Notes: generated from the sequence alone by a model not told the origin. Counted from the first letter of the stretch, positions 16,898 through 25,856 are shown. The stretch is 64,000 nt of DNA from WJKG01 sp964627305 (GCA_964627305.1 CAZVHP010000001.1:434001-498000), one strand, 5' to 3'. Numbers and translations are program-made.

Positions 16898-18459
16898 CAA
16901 ACGCGAATAAGAAAAGTTCACTGGTAGGATCGACCTCCACCGTCTCCTCGGCCACCGCCCTCTCCCGCGTCTTCGGGCTCGTCCGCGAACAGGTCATGGC
17001 TTGGTTCTTCGGCGCCTCGATGGCCACCGATGCCTTTGTCGCCGCCTTCCGCATCCCCAATCTCATGCGAGACCTGTTCGCCGAGGGAGCCTTATCAGCC
17101 GCCTTCGTCCCCGTCTTCAAGAACAAGGCCGTCACCGAGGGTACCGATCCCGCCTTCCGACTGGCCAACATCATCCTGACTATGATGCTGCTTGCGGTCG
17201 GTCTCATCGTCATCCTCGGCATAGTCGCCGCGCCTGCCCTCGTCTTTCTCTTCGCCAACGGCTTCACTGAGATCCCGGTCAAGTTCGACCTCACCGTCAG
17301 CCTCACGCGCATCATGTTCGTCTACCTGCTGCTGGTGTCCGTGTCGGCCCTGTTCATGGGTATGCTCAACTCTTATGGTCGCTTCGGCATTCCCGCGCTG
17401 TCACCGGCCATGTTCAACCTCGGCTCTATCCTCTCCGTCATCTTCCTCTACAAGTATTTCGAACAGCCCATCTACACCCTCGCCATCGGCGTTGTCATCG
17501 GCGGTATCGGTCAACTGGTGCTGCAACTCCCCTCGATATGGCACATCGGCTTTCGCTATCGTCCCAACTTCGACTTCCTGGCCGCTGCCCCCAAACGGGT
17601 ACTCAGGCTCTTCGGCCCGATGGTAATCGGTATGTCCGGCAGCCGGGTCAACATTCTCGTGTCCACGCTCATCGCCTCGTTCCTTGCCGAGGGTGCCCTG
17701 AGCTATCTCAACTACGCCTACCGTCTCATGCATTTCCCCCTCGGCGTCTTTGCCGTCGCTCTCGGAACGGTTGCCCTGCCGCGTACCTCGGAGATGGTTG
17801 CCCGCGGCCAGACCGACCGCCTCGGCCGCTCCTTCCTGGAAGCCATGAGCCTGAACCTCTTCATCGTCGTCCCGGCGGCATGGTTCCTGGCTGTCCTCGG
17901 CCGACCCGCTGTCGAACTGATCTTCGGCTGGGGCGCGTTCACCAATCGCGATGCCGCCAATACCGCCCTCGCCCTCCTGCACTACTCCTACGGCCTGATC
18001 GGCTTTGCCGCCGTCCGCGTCACCGTACCCTTCTACTACGCCTTTGAGGATTCCCGGCTGCCCATGCGCATCTCCCTGATCACCGTTGCCATCAATCTCG
18101 CCCTGTACTATCCTCTCGTCCAGCTACTCCAGTTCGCAGGGCTGGCCGCTGCCACCTCCATCGCCGGGCTGGCCAACGTCCTGATGCTGTTGCTCTGGCT
18201 CCCCAGGAAAGGAGTCGAGGTCCCCTGGCGTGACTTGGCCGTCGACACCCTCAAGACCATCGTGGCCGGTGGCGTCGCCTTCATGGTCACTCAGTGGGTG
18301 CCGGTCACCTTCGGGAACATCGACAGCGTCTTCCTCGACCGCCTCTTCACCCTGCTGGTGCCGTCCGCCGTCGCTCTGGCCGTCTATCTCGGCCTGTGCC
18401 TCGTCTTGAGAGTCCAGGGAATGATCGTCCTCTTCCGGGGGCTGCGAAAACAGAAGTAA
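16891..18459 (+). CDS. murJ: lipid II flippase MurJ
   Basis: This polytopic inner-membrane protein (522 residues) of the MurJ/MviN family flips lipid II for peptidoglycan synthesis. The N-terminus STVSSATALSRVFGLVREQV and the following FGASMATDAFVAAFRIPNLM with LFAEGALSAAFVPVF are family hallmarks. About 14 membrane segments are visible. The start is TTG at 16891, since no in-frame ATG precedes the conserved N-terminus; no clear ribosome site is present. It is followed after 12 bases by comEC. Confidence 0.93.
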   Translation: MSTNANKKSSLVGSTSTVSSATALSRVFGLVREQVMAWFFGASMATDAFVAAFRIPNLMRDLFAEGALSAAFVPVFKNKAVTEGTDPAFRLANIILTMMLLAVGLIVILGIVAAPALVFLFANGFTEIPVKFDLTVSLTRIMFVYLLLVSVSALFMGMLNSYGRFGIPALSPAMFNLGSILSVIFLYKYFEQPIYTLAIGVVIGGIGQLVLQLPSIWHIGFRYRPNFDFLAAAPKRVLRLFGPMVIGMSGSRVNILVSTLIASFLAEGALSYLNYAYRLMHFPLGVFAVALGTVALPRTSEMVARGQTDRLGRSFLEAMSLNLFIVVPAAWFLAVLGRPAVELIFGWGAFTNRDAANTALALLHYSYGLIGFAAVRVTVPFYYAFEDSRLPMRISLITVAINLALYYPLVQLLQFAGLAAATSIAGLANVLMLLLWLPRKGVEVPWRDLAVDTLKTIVAGGVAFMVTQWVPVTFGNIDSVFLDRLFTLLVPSAVALAVYLGLCLVLRVQGMIVLFRGLRKQK

Positions 18460-18471
18460 CCAGGGGGCAAA

Positions 18472-20760
18472 ATGATTCGCAAACATCCCAGTCTCATCCT
18501 TCTTGCCGCCGTCGCCATTGGCATCGCCGGAGCCGACTACTTCCGCACCTCTGCCTGGCTCTTCCTGCTGCTCAGCCTTGTCCTGCTCCTGACCGCGTTC
18601 TACGCCCTCGCAACACGCTCGCCCCGCCTCGCTACGGTGATGTTCACCCTGACCATCGGCTCCTTCAGCGCCTTCCACTACGCCATCGATCACTACGACC
18701 TTGGTCTCACACACATTGGCGGCTTCATCGAACCCTCCCAGCGCTACCACCTCATCGGTGAAGTCGCCGACTGGCCCCGTCTCCGCCCCAACCGCACGGA
18801 ACTGATTGTCGAGCTGGATTCCCTCGCCGTCGGATATCACTTCCGTCCCGCGCGCGGCCGTGTCATGCTCCGCCTGTCAAGCCCCACCACCAGCATTCAG
18901 CGCGGCGATCGCCTGGAGTTCTTTGGATACATCTATCCGGTCCACGAGCGACCCGATCCCGCCGGCTTCGACTATGGACGCTACCTGCGCCTCGACCGCG
19001 TCTTCGGCACCGTCTATCTGCCCACCGAACTCCATGTGCGCATCGAACGACGCTCACACATCGGCCTGTTTGCGGTCGTCGATAACATCCGCGATGCCAT
19101 CCGCACCAGCTTCCAGGACAACCTCTCACCAATCGCAGCCGCGCTGGCCAGCGGCTTCCTCATCGGTGAGACCCGCGACATCCCGCCCGAGATATACACG
19201 CTCTTCCGCGACACCGGCACCCTCCACGTGCTCGCTGTCTCCGGCTCCAACGTTGCCCTCGTCGTCGCCTTCGTCCTCGCGATGCTCTGGGTCTTCCGCC
19301 CCGGGCGAAACCGCCGCTACCTGCTGCTCCTGCTGGCCATCGGCCTGTTCGCCCTCTTGTCCTACGAGGAACCTTCTGTACTGCGCGCCTCGCTCATGGC
19401 CGCGCTTGTCATTCTCGCCCGATGGTCCGGACGCCATTTCGATCTCAACAACATCATCGCCCTGGCGGCTCTGATCATCCTCCTTGTGGCCCCTGCCCAG
19501 CTTTTTGATGTTGGCTTTCAACTCTCCTTCGTCATCGCCTGGGGACTCATCCTGACCACCTCCCGCATGCTCAACCTCCTGCCGGAATCCATCAAACACG
19601 GCCGTCGATGGCTCTTCTGGCTGGCCATGACACTCACTGTCACCATCACGGCCCAGATCTTCGCCACACCCCTCATGCTCTTCTACTTCGGTCGCGTACC
19701 CCTGATGTCAGTCTTCGCCAACCTGATTGCCGTCCCGATGGTGTCAATCGGTGTGTGGGCCATGCTGATTACCCTCGTCTGCGACCTCATCTGGCCCGCA
19801 CTGGGACTGCTGGCCGGAGCACTCACCACCCTCTGGCTCGAGGGCATCATCGACACCCTGTGGCTGTTCATCACCGAACGCAATACCATGTGGCAGGTTG
19901 CCTCGGTGCACTGGTTCGTCGTCATCGTTGCCTACGCCGCCTGTGTCGCGACCATCTTTGCCCTCAATCGTCCCCGGTTCCGACGTTGTCTGATCATTGC
20001 TCTGCTGGTCGCGCTGAACACCCTCCTCGTGGTCAGGGTGGTCGCTACCCTGAGACCCGCCCCGCAGGCAGAACTGCTCGTGTTCCGCCTTCCTGGCGGC
20101 ATCGGCGGACTGCTGATCGACCATCACACCCGACAGGCCGATCTGATCGTCACCGGCCTGTACGGTCGCGACTACCCCATTGATGAGCGCATCATTCTGC
20201 CCATTCTCGAAAACCACGCCATCGACAGCCTGCACCGCATCTTCATCCTCTCTGCCGATTATGTTGCCCTCGAAGACCTGCTGCGCCTGGCTGACCGCTC
20301 CGGCACCGACAGGGTCCTGCTTCATCCTCGCCTGCTGCCCAGTGCCCAGGACCTTCGCCTCCAGCAAGCTCTCGGCCAAAACCTCAGCGACCTCGCCGTC
20401 TGGAGCGGGCAACCGGCCCGGCCCGACGCCGATGGCTATTATCCCTCCGGCAATCGTCTCGACCTGGTCATTGCCGACCGAAAAATCACCTTCCTCGCCG
20501 ACCTCCACCAATCGCCCGAAACCCTGCCCGAATCTGAGCTGATCATCCTCGGCGCCCGCCTGAATCCGGCCGAACACTCCGCCGTGCTTGACGCCCTCCA
20601 TTCAGGCCATACCCTTGTCTGTGCACGGCTTGAACAGCATCCCGACACTGCCGACGTGCTCAAAGACAGCCGCCCAACCATCATCGATCTCACCCGCGAC
20701 GGGTACGGCCGCTTCTCCCTGGAGAACAACCCCGATCGGCTCGCCCCCATACCGGATTAG
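18472..20760 (+). CDS. comEC: ComEC/Rec2-family DNA uptake protein with degenerate C-terminal domain
   Basis: ComEC forms the inner-membrane channel for single-stranded DNA in natural transformation. The N-terminal DUF4131-like region and OB-like part (about residues 90-200) are followed by the competence domain: ASGFLIGETRDIPPEI, then DTGTLHVLAVSGSNVALV, the diagnostic motif. About ten membrane helices follow. The C-terminal part (from about residue 520, AELLVFRLPGGIGGLLIDHH) has the outline of the metallo-beta-lactamase domain. It lacks the HxHxDH metal motif; the equivalent place reads ILSADYVALEDLLRL. Channel function is plausible, nuclease activity unlikely. The type IV pilus genes that such uptake needs lie a few kilobases downstream. 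Confidence 0.88.
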   Translation: MIRKHPSLILLAAVAIGIAGADYFRTSAWLFLLLSLVLLLTAFYALATRSPRLATVMFTLTIGSFSAFHYAIDHYDLGLTHIGGFIEPSQRYHLIGEVADWPRLRPNRTELIVELDSLAVGYHFRPARGRVMLRLSSPTTSIQRGDRLEFFGYIYPVHERPDPAGFDYGRYLRLDRVFGTVYLPTELHVRIERRSHIGLFAVVDNIRDAIRTSFQDNLSPIAAALASGFLIGETRDIPPEIYTLFRDTGTLHVLAVSGSNVALVVAFVLAMLWVFRPGRNRRYLLLLLAIGLFALLSYEEPSVLRASLMAALVILARWSGRHFDLNNIIALAALIILLVAPAQLFDVGFQLSFVIAWGLILTTSRMLNLLPESIKHGRRWLFWLAMTLTVTITAQIFATPLMLFYFGRVPLMSVFANLIAVPMVSIGVWAMLITLVCDLIWPALGLLAGALTTLWLEGIIDTLWLFITERNTMWQVASVHWFVVIVAYAACVATIFALNRPRFRRCLIIALLVALNTLLVVRVVATLRPAPQAELLVFRLPGGIGGLLIDHHTRQADLIVTGLYGRDYPIDERIILPILENHAIDSLHRIFILSADYVALEDLLRLADRSGTDRVLLHPRLLPSAQDLRLQQALGQNLSDLAVWSGQPARPDADGYYPSGNRLDLVIADRKITFLADLHQSPETLPESELIILGARLNPAEHSAVLDALHSGHTLVCARLEQHPDTADVLKDSRPTIIDLTRDGYGRFSLENNPDRLAPIPD

Positions 20761-20805
20761 TACTCGAAACAGCATCAAGATATCACCCCTCCGGCCCGAT
20801 AACTA

Positions 20806-20829
20806 TAGAGAAGTGGTACCATTTCTCTA
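20806..20829. promoter_or_regulatory. inverted repeat, candidate operator
   Basis: The arms TAGAGAAGTGG and CCATTTCTCTA, separated by TA, form a near-perfect 24-base palindrome with one G-T pair. It lies 37 bases before the DUF4388 gene that opens the polarity/pilus cluster. It has no T-tract typical of a terminator and is AT-rich amid GC-rich sequence. Confidence 0.45.
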
Positions 20830-20865
20830 AACCGGCGCGCCCGCGCCTCTGGATAGGATAGCTCA

Positions 20866-22062
20866 ATGGGATTGTCCGGTAATCTCAAAACAGTCTCTTT
20901 CCCCGACATCCTTCAGTTGCTGGCAACCGGCAAGAAGAGTGGCGTCCTCGAGGTCGGCACGCAGAGTCGGCAGAAAGAAGTAGCCTTCAAAGGTGGCAAC
21001 ATCATCTTCGCCAGTGCCGTCAACAGCTCCGAGGACCTGCTCGGAAACATGCTCCTGCGGCGAGGCAAACTCTCCAAAGTCGACCTCGACAAGGCCATCA
21101 CCCTGCACCGTCAGACAGGTCGGCAACTCGGCACAACCCTCGTCGACATGGGGCTGTTCTCCAAGGAAGAAATCGCCGAATGCCTCAAGCTGCAGATCGA
21201 AGAGATCGTCTACAACCTCTTCTCGTGGCAGGAAGGCGAGTTCATCTTTCACGAGGGAGCCTCGCCCACCAACGCCCCGTTCCTGGTCGAACTGAGCACC
21301 ATGAACGTCATCATGGAAGGCACCCGGCGCATCGACGAATGGCTCGAGATCCAGAAAGTCCTCCCGCCCGATGATGTCCTGCTCGCCCTCAACAAAAACC
21401 CCAAAATCAACCGCGAGGAAATCACCCTCTCGCTCGATGAGTACAAAGTCCTGACCCTCATCAACGGCGAGCGCACCCTCCCGGACCTGATCAACGCTTC
21501 TCCAATGGGCGAGTTTGTCACCTGCCGATCCATCTACCGCCTGATCGTCAACAAGATGGTCGAGGTCGTCGGCCGCCGCGAAGAAACCGCCAAAGAAGAT
21601 GAGGAAGAGGTCATCCTCTCGCTGATCTTCACCATGTTCAACAACTGCTTCGTGAAGATCAGAGCCATTGTCGAACAGATCGTCGGCGAGGACAACAAGC
21701 GCTTCAATGCCTTCGTTGCCCAGTACCGCTCCGGCCTTCTGCGATTCTTCCCCGGTATGGGCGAAGACAGCGAGATCAAACCCTCCTACGACAAATTCCT
21801 GTCCTCCGTGCGCGCCCTGCCGCCGACCACCCGGTACCACCACCTCATGTACGGACTGCAAACCATGCTCTCCGAACAACTGGAATTCGTCTTCCAGCTT
21901 GTCGGTGAGGGTCCCTTCCGGGAAGCCCTCATCACTGTCAAAAAAGAAATGTCCGAACCGCTCGCCCTCAGGCGAGAACTCGTCAAACGGTACGGACTCG
22001 AAGATAGCTTCTTCAAAACACTCAAGCGGGCCGACAAAGTGGTCAAAATGATCAGAGGTTGA
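20866..22062 (+). CDS. DUF4388 (PatA-type) domain protein
   Basis: The 398-residue soluble protein begins with a DUF4388 domain: MGLSGNLKTVSFPDILQLLA, then GKKSGVLEVG and GNIIFASA. It continues with helices resembling the MshEN/PatA segments (GDxLxxxGxxSxxEI-like: RQLGTTLVDMGLFSKEEI) and NLFSWQEGEFIFHEG. The C-terminal half (from about residue 240) is helical and unassigned. DUF4388 proteins occur with gliding and pilus polarity systems in FCB bacteria and Deltaproteobacteria. Here it leads the Roadblock/MglA/Pil run on the same strand, so a role in that signalling is inferred. Confidence 0.75.
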   Translation: MGLSGNLKTVSFPDILQLLATGKKSGVLEVGTQSRQKEVAFKGGNIIFASAVNSSEDLLGNMLLRRGKLSKVDLDKAITLHRQTGRQLGTTLVDMGLFSKEEIAECLKLQIEEIVYNLFSWQEGEFIFHEGASPTNAPFLVELSTMNVIMEGTRRIDEWLEIQKVLPPDDVLLALNKNPKINREEITLSLDEYKVLTLINGERTLPDLINASPMGEFVTCRSIYRLIVNKMVEVVGRREETAKEDEEEVILSLIFTMFNNCFVKIRAIVEQIVGEDNKRFNAFVAQYRSGLLRFFPGMGEDSEIKPSYDKFLSSVRALPPTTRYHHLMYGLQTMLSEQLEFVFQLVGEGPFREALITVKKEMSEPLALRRELVKRYGLEDSFFKTLKRADKVVKMIRG

Positions 22063-22069
22063 TAGTGAT

Positions 22070-22432
22070 ATGAAACGTACCCTGTTCACAACCGGTATGA
22101 TCGCCCTGCTGGCGTCTTCCACCACCCATGCCGCCAACGTCGCTGTGATAGCCTCCCCGCCAACCCTGCTCGATACCCTCGTGCTCGGTCTGGCTGTCTT
22201 CGCCACCGTCACCTCCCTGAAGGTGTTCGATCTGGTGCGGGGGGGACTGCTCAGCAAAAGCTGGCAGTTCTTTGCCGGAGGCTTCGCCGCCCTGGCTCTG
22301 GCACAACTCATGCGTATACTGAACGCCATGGAGATATTCAATCTCCCGACTTTTGTTGTGCCGGCCATCGTAATGATTATGATAGGTCTGTTCATCATGG
22401 GTGTGATTCAGACCAAAAAGACGCTCGGATAG
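22070..22432 (+). CDS. small membrane protein, unknown function
   Basis: The 120-residue protein has a cleavable-type signal (TLFTTGMIALLASSTTHAA) and three further hydrophobic helices (LLDTLVLGLAVFATV, FFAGGFAALALAQLM, VVPAIVMIMIGLFIMGVI) with a short basic tail. No family is recognised. It lies 7 bases after the DUF4388 gene and ends before a new predicted promoter, so it is probably co-transcribed with the DUF4388 gene. Confidence 0.65.
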   Translation: MKRTLFTTGMIALLASSTTHAANVAVIASPPTLLDTLVLGLAVFATVTSLKVFDLVRGGLLSKSWQFFAGGFAALALAQLMRILNAMEIFNLPTFVVPAIVMIMIGLFIMGVIQTKKTLG

Positions 22433-22445
22433 CGCGACAATTGAG

Positions 22446-22474
22446 TTGACACAACTGATTGCGGCTGTTATCTT
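22446..22474 (+). promoter_or_regulatory. predicted sigma70-type promoter
   Basis: TTGACA (22446-22451), 17 bases, TATCTT (22469-22474), about 65 bases upstream of the TPR-Roadblock gene. It probably drives the Roadblock/mglA genes. Confidence 0.65.
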
Positions 22475-22538
22475 TACGTGTTACGACAAACTTTTGCTCC
22501 CGGTAAACCACTAAGAGCAAAGCAGTTACGAGCCAGCG

Positions 22539-23393
22539 ATGCCGAAGACACCGGAATTAGACGAACGCATTAGCAAATGCCAGAAAATCCTCGATGAGGA
22601 CCCCAATTCCCAGATCTTTGCCGCTCTGGCTGAGGCCCTCCGAAGGAAAGGCGAACTCGACAAGGCCTTCCAGGTCTGCCAGAACGGGCTGCGGATACAT
22701 CCGTCCTATGGCTCGGCTCATCTGGTCATGGCCAAGGTCAACCTCGATCGCGGCCAGTACGACTGGGCCGAAATAGAGGCCCGCAAGGCAGCCGAAGTCG
22801 ATGGCTATACGCGCGCCGTCGAACTGCTGCTGGCCGAGGTCTATATCTACAAAGGCGAGTTCTCGGCCGCGATCAAGATGCTCAAGCGCCTCCACCAGGC
22901 CGACCCCCAGAACACACAGATCACCAAACTGCTTGAGATCGCCCGCCGTCTGCCCGAGGAACAACGCCAACTGGCACCACAGGCAGCCCAAACAGCCTCG
23001 GTCCAGCACGAGGCCGCCCAGGGGAAAGCCACTACTCGCCTCGAAACTGCTCTCAGTTCACAAGCCATCGTTCAGGCTGCCATCACCTTCGATGGCGTCG
23101 CCGGCAGCGCCTTCGTCGAATCCGATGGCGCCCTCAGGCATCTGGAGTGGGCCTCGTCCGTCCTTGATGGCCGCCTGGCCGCATCCTCCATGACACAACT
23201 CATTCGGCAGATGGGAAGCGAACTGGTCAAAACCGCCTTCGGGCGGGTCGAGTCTCTGCTGGTGGAGTGCCACAAGGAGTGTTTTTATGTGGTCCCGGCC
23301 CACGATGGCGCCTTTCTTTTTCTGGTGGACCAGGTAGCCCAACTGGGCTCCTTCAAGATGAAAATTGAAGGCCTGCTCGGCAGGTATCAATAG
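22539..23393 (+). CDS. TPR-Roadblock/LC7 fusion protein
   Basis: The 284-residue protein has at least three TPR-like helix pairs (about residues 8-140, for example ALRRKGELDKAFQVCQNGLR and EVYIYKGEFSAAIKMLKRLH). A Gln/Ala-rich linker leads to a C-terminal Roadblock-like domain (about 170-284: ITFDGVAGSAFVESDGALRH through FLFLVDQVAQLGSFKMKIEG). Roadblock proteins regulate Ras-like GTPases; MglB, the MglA-GAP, is one. TPRs suggest docking to a partner. It is followed after 19 bases by a membrane-anchored Roadblock protein and then mglA, so it is probably an accessory regulator of that GTPase. Confidence 0.7.
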   Translation: MPKTPELDERISKCQKILDEDPNSQIFAALAEALRRKGELDKAFQVCQNGLRIHPSYGSAHLVMAKVNLDRGQYDWAEIEARKAAEVDGYTRAVELLLAEVYIYKGEFSAAIKMLKRLHQADPQNTQITKLLEIARRLPEEQRQLAPQAAQTASVQHEAAQGKATTRLETALSSQAIVQAAITFDGVAGSAFVESDGALRHLEWASSVLDGRLAASSMTQLIRQMGSELVKTAFGRVESLLVECHKECFYVVPAHDGAFLFLVDQVAQLGSFKMKIEGLLGRYQ

Positions 23394-23412
23394 CGGTGAG
23401 GATACTCTTGTT

Positions 23413-24420
23413 ATGAAAATTCCCGGGAATATCACCAGACAAACAGTCCTCTTCTCGTTAATCGCGATCATTGCTCCAATGGTGGCTTTCCCCGAGCTGT
23501 TCGGTACGAGCCTCGTCAAGGCGTCTTTGACTTTTGCCCTCGGCGAACTGGTGTTCTATGCCATCGTCGTCTTCGCCATGAATCCCCGCCTGACCCTCAT
23601 GCAGGTGGCACAGGCGGCCGGACTTTGCCTCGGTTTCCGGCTGTTCCTTGGCGCCGCCTTCGGGCTGTCTATCGTTATTCCCTACGCCTACGAGCTGTCC
23701 AACGCCCTCAGTATGGGCCTTTCGAACTACCTGCCCGGCATCGCTCTGCATGTCGTGGCCACCCCGCTCATTCTCAGGCCGATTATCAGGGTCATGTACT
23801 ACACCGAGGATGACGAGGACGAACTCGAATCCGAAACACCCGCCACCCCCTCGGCCGGACACTCAGTGCGACGTCACCAGTCATCTTTGCATTCCGAACC
23901 GGCGCGCAACGAAACGACCTTTCCCGCCGCCGATCTCACCGAGCAGGTGGGACTGGCCGGACCGGTCCGCTCCGAGAAAGCCGCACCAACCGAACACCCT
24001 GTGCATACCCTGCCGGCCGACCTCAATGGTTTCGAACGGGCCACCCGCTATATCGGTGAACACGGTGCCGTCAGGGTAGCCACCGTTGTCGACTCCGAAG
24101 GGCTGACCATGGCCCGGTTCGAACGCGGCGAAGACACTGCTGAGCAGTGGGCTCCCTTTGCCCAGTCGTTCATGGCCTCCACTAGGGAGGTCCTAAGACG
24201 GGCACAACACAAGGCCCCGGAAAGAATCGATATCACGCTCAAAGAACAGCGTGTCGTTATAGCACAGGAGGGAGGATTCAGCCTCATGGTGATCGCGGAA
24301 CGGCACAGCGATGACCTGCTGGGCATTCGCATCAACCAGGGACTGGATACCATCAGGAAATATGTAGCGGAGAAGTATGGGCACGAAGTGTTCGCCAATG
24401 CGGAGTACGACCATGTATGA
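23413..24420 (+). CDS. membrane-anchored Roadblock/LC7 protein
   Basis: The 335-residue protein starts with about four membrane helices (TVLFSLIAIIAPMVAFPEL, TFALGELVFYAIVVFAM, LFLGAAFGLSIVIPYAY, IALHVVATPLILRPI). An acidic linker (DDEDELESE, about residue 136) and a C-terminal Roadblock-like domain follow (about 215-335: VRVATVVDSEGLTMARFERG through GFSLMVIAERHSDDLLGIRI). The ATG at 23413 with a GTGAGG site is preferred over an upstream TTG. Its last codons overlap the next Roadblock gene (ATGTATGA). A membrane-tethered Roadblock could localise the MglA GTPase; this role is inferred from context. Confidence 0.72.
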   Translation: MKIPGNITRQTVLFSLIAIIAPMVAFPELFGTSLVKASLTFALGELVFYAIVVFAMNPRLTLMQVAQAAGLCLGFRLFLGAAFGLSIVIPYAYELSNALSMGLSNYLPGIALHVVATPLILRPIIRVMYYTEDDEDELESETPATPSAGHSVRRHQSSLHSEPARNETTFPAADLTEQVGLAGPVRSEKAAPTEHPVHTLPADLNGFERATRYIGEHGAVRVATVVDSEGLTMARFERGEDTAEQWAPFAQSFMASTREVLRRAQHKAPERIDITLKEQRVVIAQEGGFSLMVIAERHSDDLLGIRINQGLDTIRKYVAEKYGHEVFANAEYDHV

Positions 24421-24760
24421 TATTCTGAGTGAGCTAAATAAGACCAGCGGCGTAACCGGTTCAATGGTTGTTGGCAACGACGGCATCGTCATTGCCGCTG
24501 ACATGGACGCCTCGTTCGAGGGAGAGACGGTCGGCGCCCTGGCGGCATCGATCAGCGCCAATATCCAAAAATCCCTCGAACGACTGAACACCAGCCCGCT
24601 GAATCAGGTCACCATCGAGGCCGATAACGGCAAGCTGTTCTTCAGCGATGCCAGCATCGGTATCCTCGTCGTCACCACCGAGAAGAGTGTCAATCTGGGG
24701 TTGATCCGCCTTGAGATCAAGAACGCCATCTCCAGGCTGGCCGCAGTAAACCAGCAATAG
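24413..24760 (+). CDS. Roadblock/LC7 domain protein (MglB-like)
   Basis: The 115-residue single-domain protein has a classic Roadblock pattern: ILSELNKTSGVTGSMVVGND, then GIVIAADMDASFEGETVGAL and LFFSDASIGILVVTTEKSVN. It is translationally coupled to the gene before it (eight-base overlap) and lies 25 bases before mglA. MglB-type proteins act as homodimeric GTPase-activating proteins for MglA, and this size and position make it a good MglB candidate. A second candidate follows mglA. Confidence 0.85.
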   Translation: MYDILSELNKTSGVTGSMVVGNDGIVIAADMDASFEGETVGALAASISANIQKSLERLNTSPLNQVTIEADNGKLFFSDASIGILVVTTEKSVNLGLIRLEIKNAISRLAAVNQQ

Positions 24761-24785
24761 CGCGAAAGCAGCAGGAAACGACTCT

Positions 24786-25856
24786 ATGGTCTCGATCAAC
24801 TACTCCTCACGCGAAGTCTGCTGCAAGATCGTCTATTACGGTCCCGGGTTGTCGGGTAAGACAACCAACCTGCAGTATGTGCACAGCAAGGTGCCCCAGG
24901 ATACCCGGGGTAACCTCATATCCCTGGCCACCGAGGCCGACCGCACCCTGTATTTTGATTTCTTGCCCATCAATATCGGCGCCATCAACGGTTTTGCAGC
25001 GAGATTTCAACTCTACACCGTCCCCGGTCAGGTCTACTACAACGCCACCCGGAAACTCGTCCTGCGTGGTGTCGATGGGGTCGTCTTCGTCGCCGACAGC
25101 CAGCCCGACAAGATGGATGAGAACATCGAATCCCTCATGAATCTCGAGGAAAACCTCAGGGAATACGGCTACGATCTGACCGAACTGCCCTTCGTCATCC
25201 AGTACAATAAACGCGATCTGCCAGGGGTCCTCACCGTTGAACAACTGCAGGAAAAGCTTAACCCCAACCGCTGGCCGCATTTCGAGGCCTCCGCTACCAT
25301 AGGCAACGGTGTTTTCGATACCCTCAAAATGATCATCAAGCTGGTGCTCGAGAAAGCCAAACGTACCGGATCGGCCAAGGCCCGGCCCCTGAGCACCTCC
25401 GAGCCGGCCGCAGCGCCGGCACCGTCGAGCACTGCTCCTCAGGATGCATCGCCGACTGCCGCTGCTCGCCCGGAACCCGCGCCCCAGCCCCCGGAACCAC
25501 ACCGGACGCAACCCCAGCCGGCTACGGTCGCAGCGCGCGAACCACAGCTCCAACCGGTTGGACAAACGCACTCATCCAGCGGTCCGGCACAGCAACCACA
25601 GTACCGACCCTACCCCGGAAGCACCGGCACCACTGTCCAGGCACCGCAGAAAAAGATCTCTCCGACTGCCTTTACGCCGGCCGGGCAGGACGAATCGGAA
25701 GACGCAACGCTGGAGCGTAACGTCGTCGCTGCAGATCGTGCCAAAGCCGACCCCGACCGTCACGAGACCGGTGCCTCGCCGGCAATGGCTCCCCCGAAGC
25801 GCCGCAAGGATAACAAGAAGCGCGGCTTCTTCAAACGCTTGTTCGGAATTAAATAG
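24786..25856 (+). CDS. mglA: MglA-family Ras-like GTPase with long C-terminal tail
   Basis: The GTPase domain (about residues 1-195) has P-loop GPGLSGKTT (19-27), the switch arginine in ADRTLYFDF (Arg53), TVPGQ with Gln82, and NKRD (141-144). Arg53 and Gln82 fall at the same positions as the catalytic residues known for Myxococcus MglA. Canonical MglA is about 195 residues. This protein adds a roughly 160-residue Pro/Ala/Gln-rich, probably disordered tail that ends in a basic-hydrophobic peptide (KKRGFFKRLFGIK), possibly a membrane or partner anchor. It lies among four Roadblock genes and before pilB. MglA sets cell polarity and pilus switching in relatives. Confidence 0.92.
   Translation: MVSINYSSREVCCKIVYYGPGLSGKTTNLQYVHSKVPQDTRGNLISLATEADRTLYFDFLPINIGAINGFAARFQLYTVPGQVYYNATRKLVLRGVDGVVFVADSQPDKMDENIESLMNLEENLREYGYDLTELPFVIQYNKRDLPGVLTVEQLQEKLNPNRWPHFEASATIGNGVFDTLKMIIKLVLEKAKRTGSAKARPLSTSEPAAAPAPSSTAPQDASPTAAARPEPAPQPPEPHRTQPQPATVAAREPQLQPVGQTHSSSGPAQQPQYRPYPGSTGTTVQAPQKKISPTAFTPAGQDESEDATLERNVVAADRAKADPDRHETGASPAMAPPKRRKDNKKRGFFKRLFGIK

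Noticed and set aside
20863..22398. Long minus-strand frame (511 residues) opposite the DUF4388 gene
   Set aside because: It is the antisense shadow of a well-supported gene, common in GC-rich DNA; no family pattern or ribosome site.
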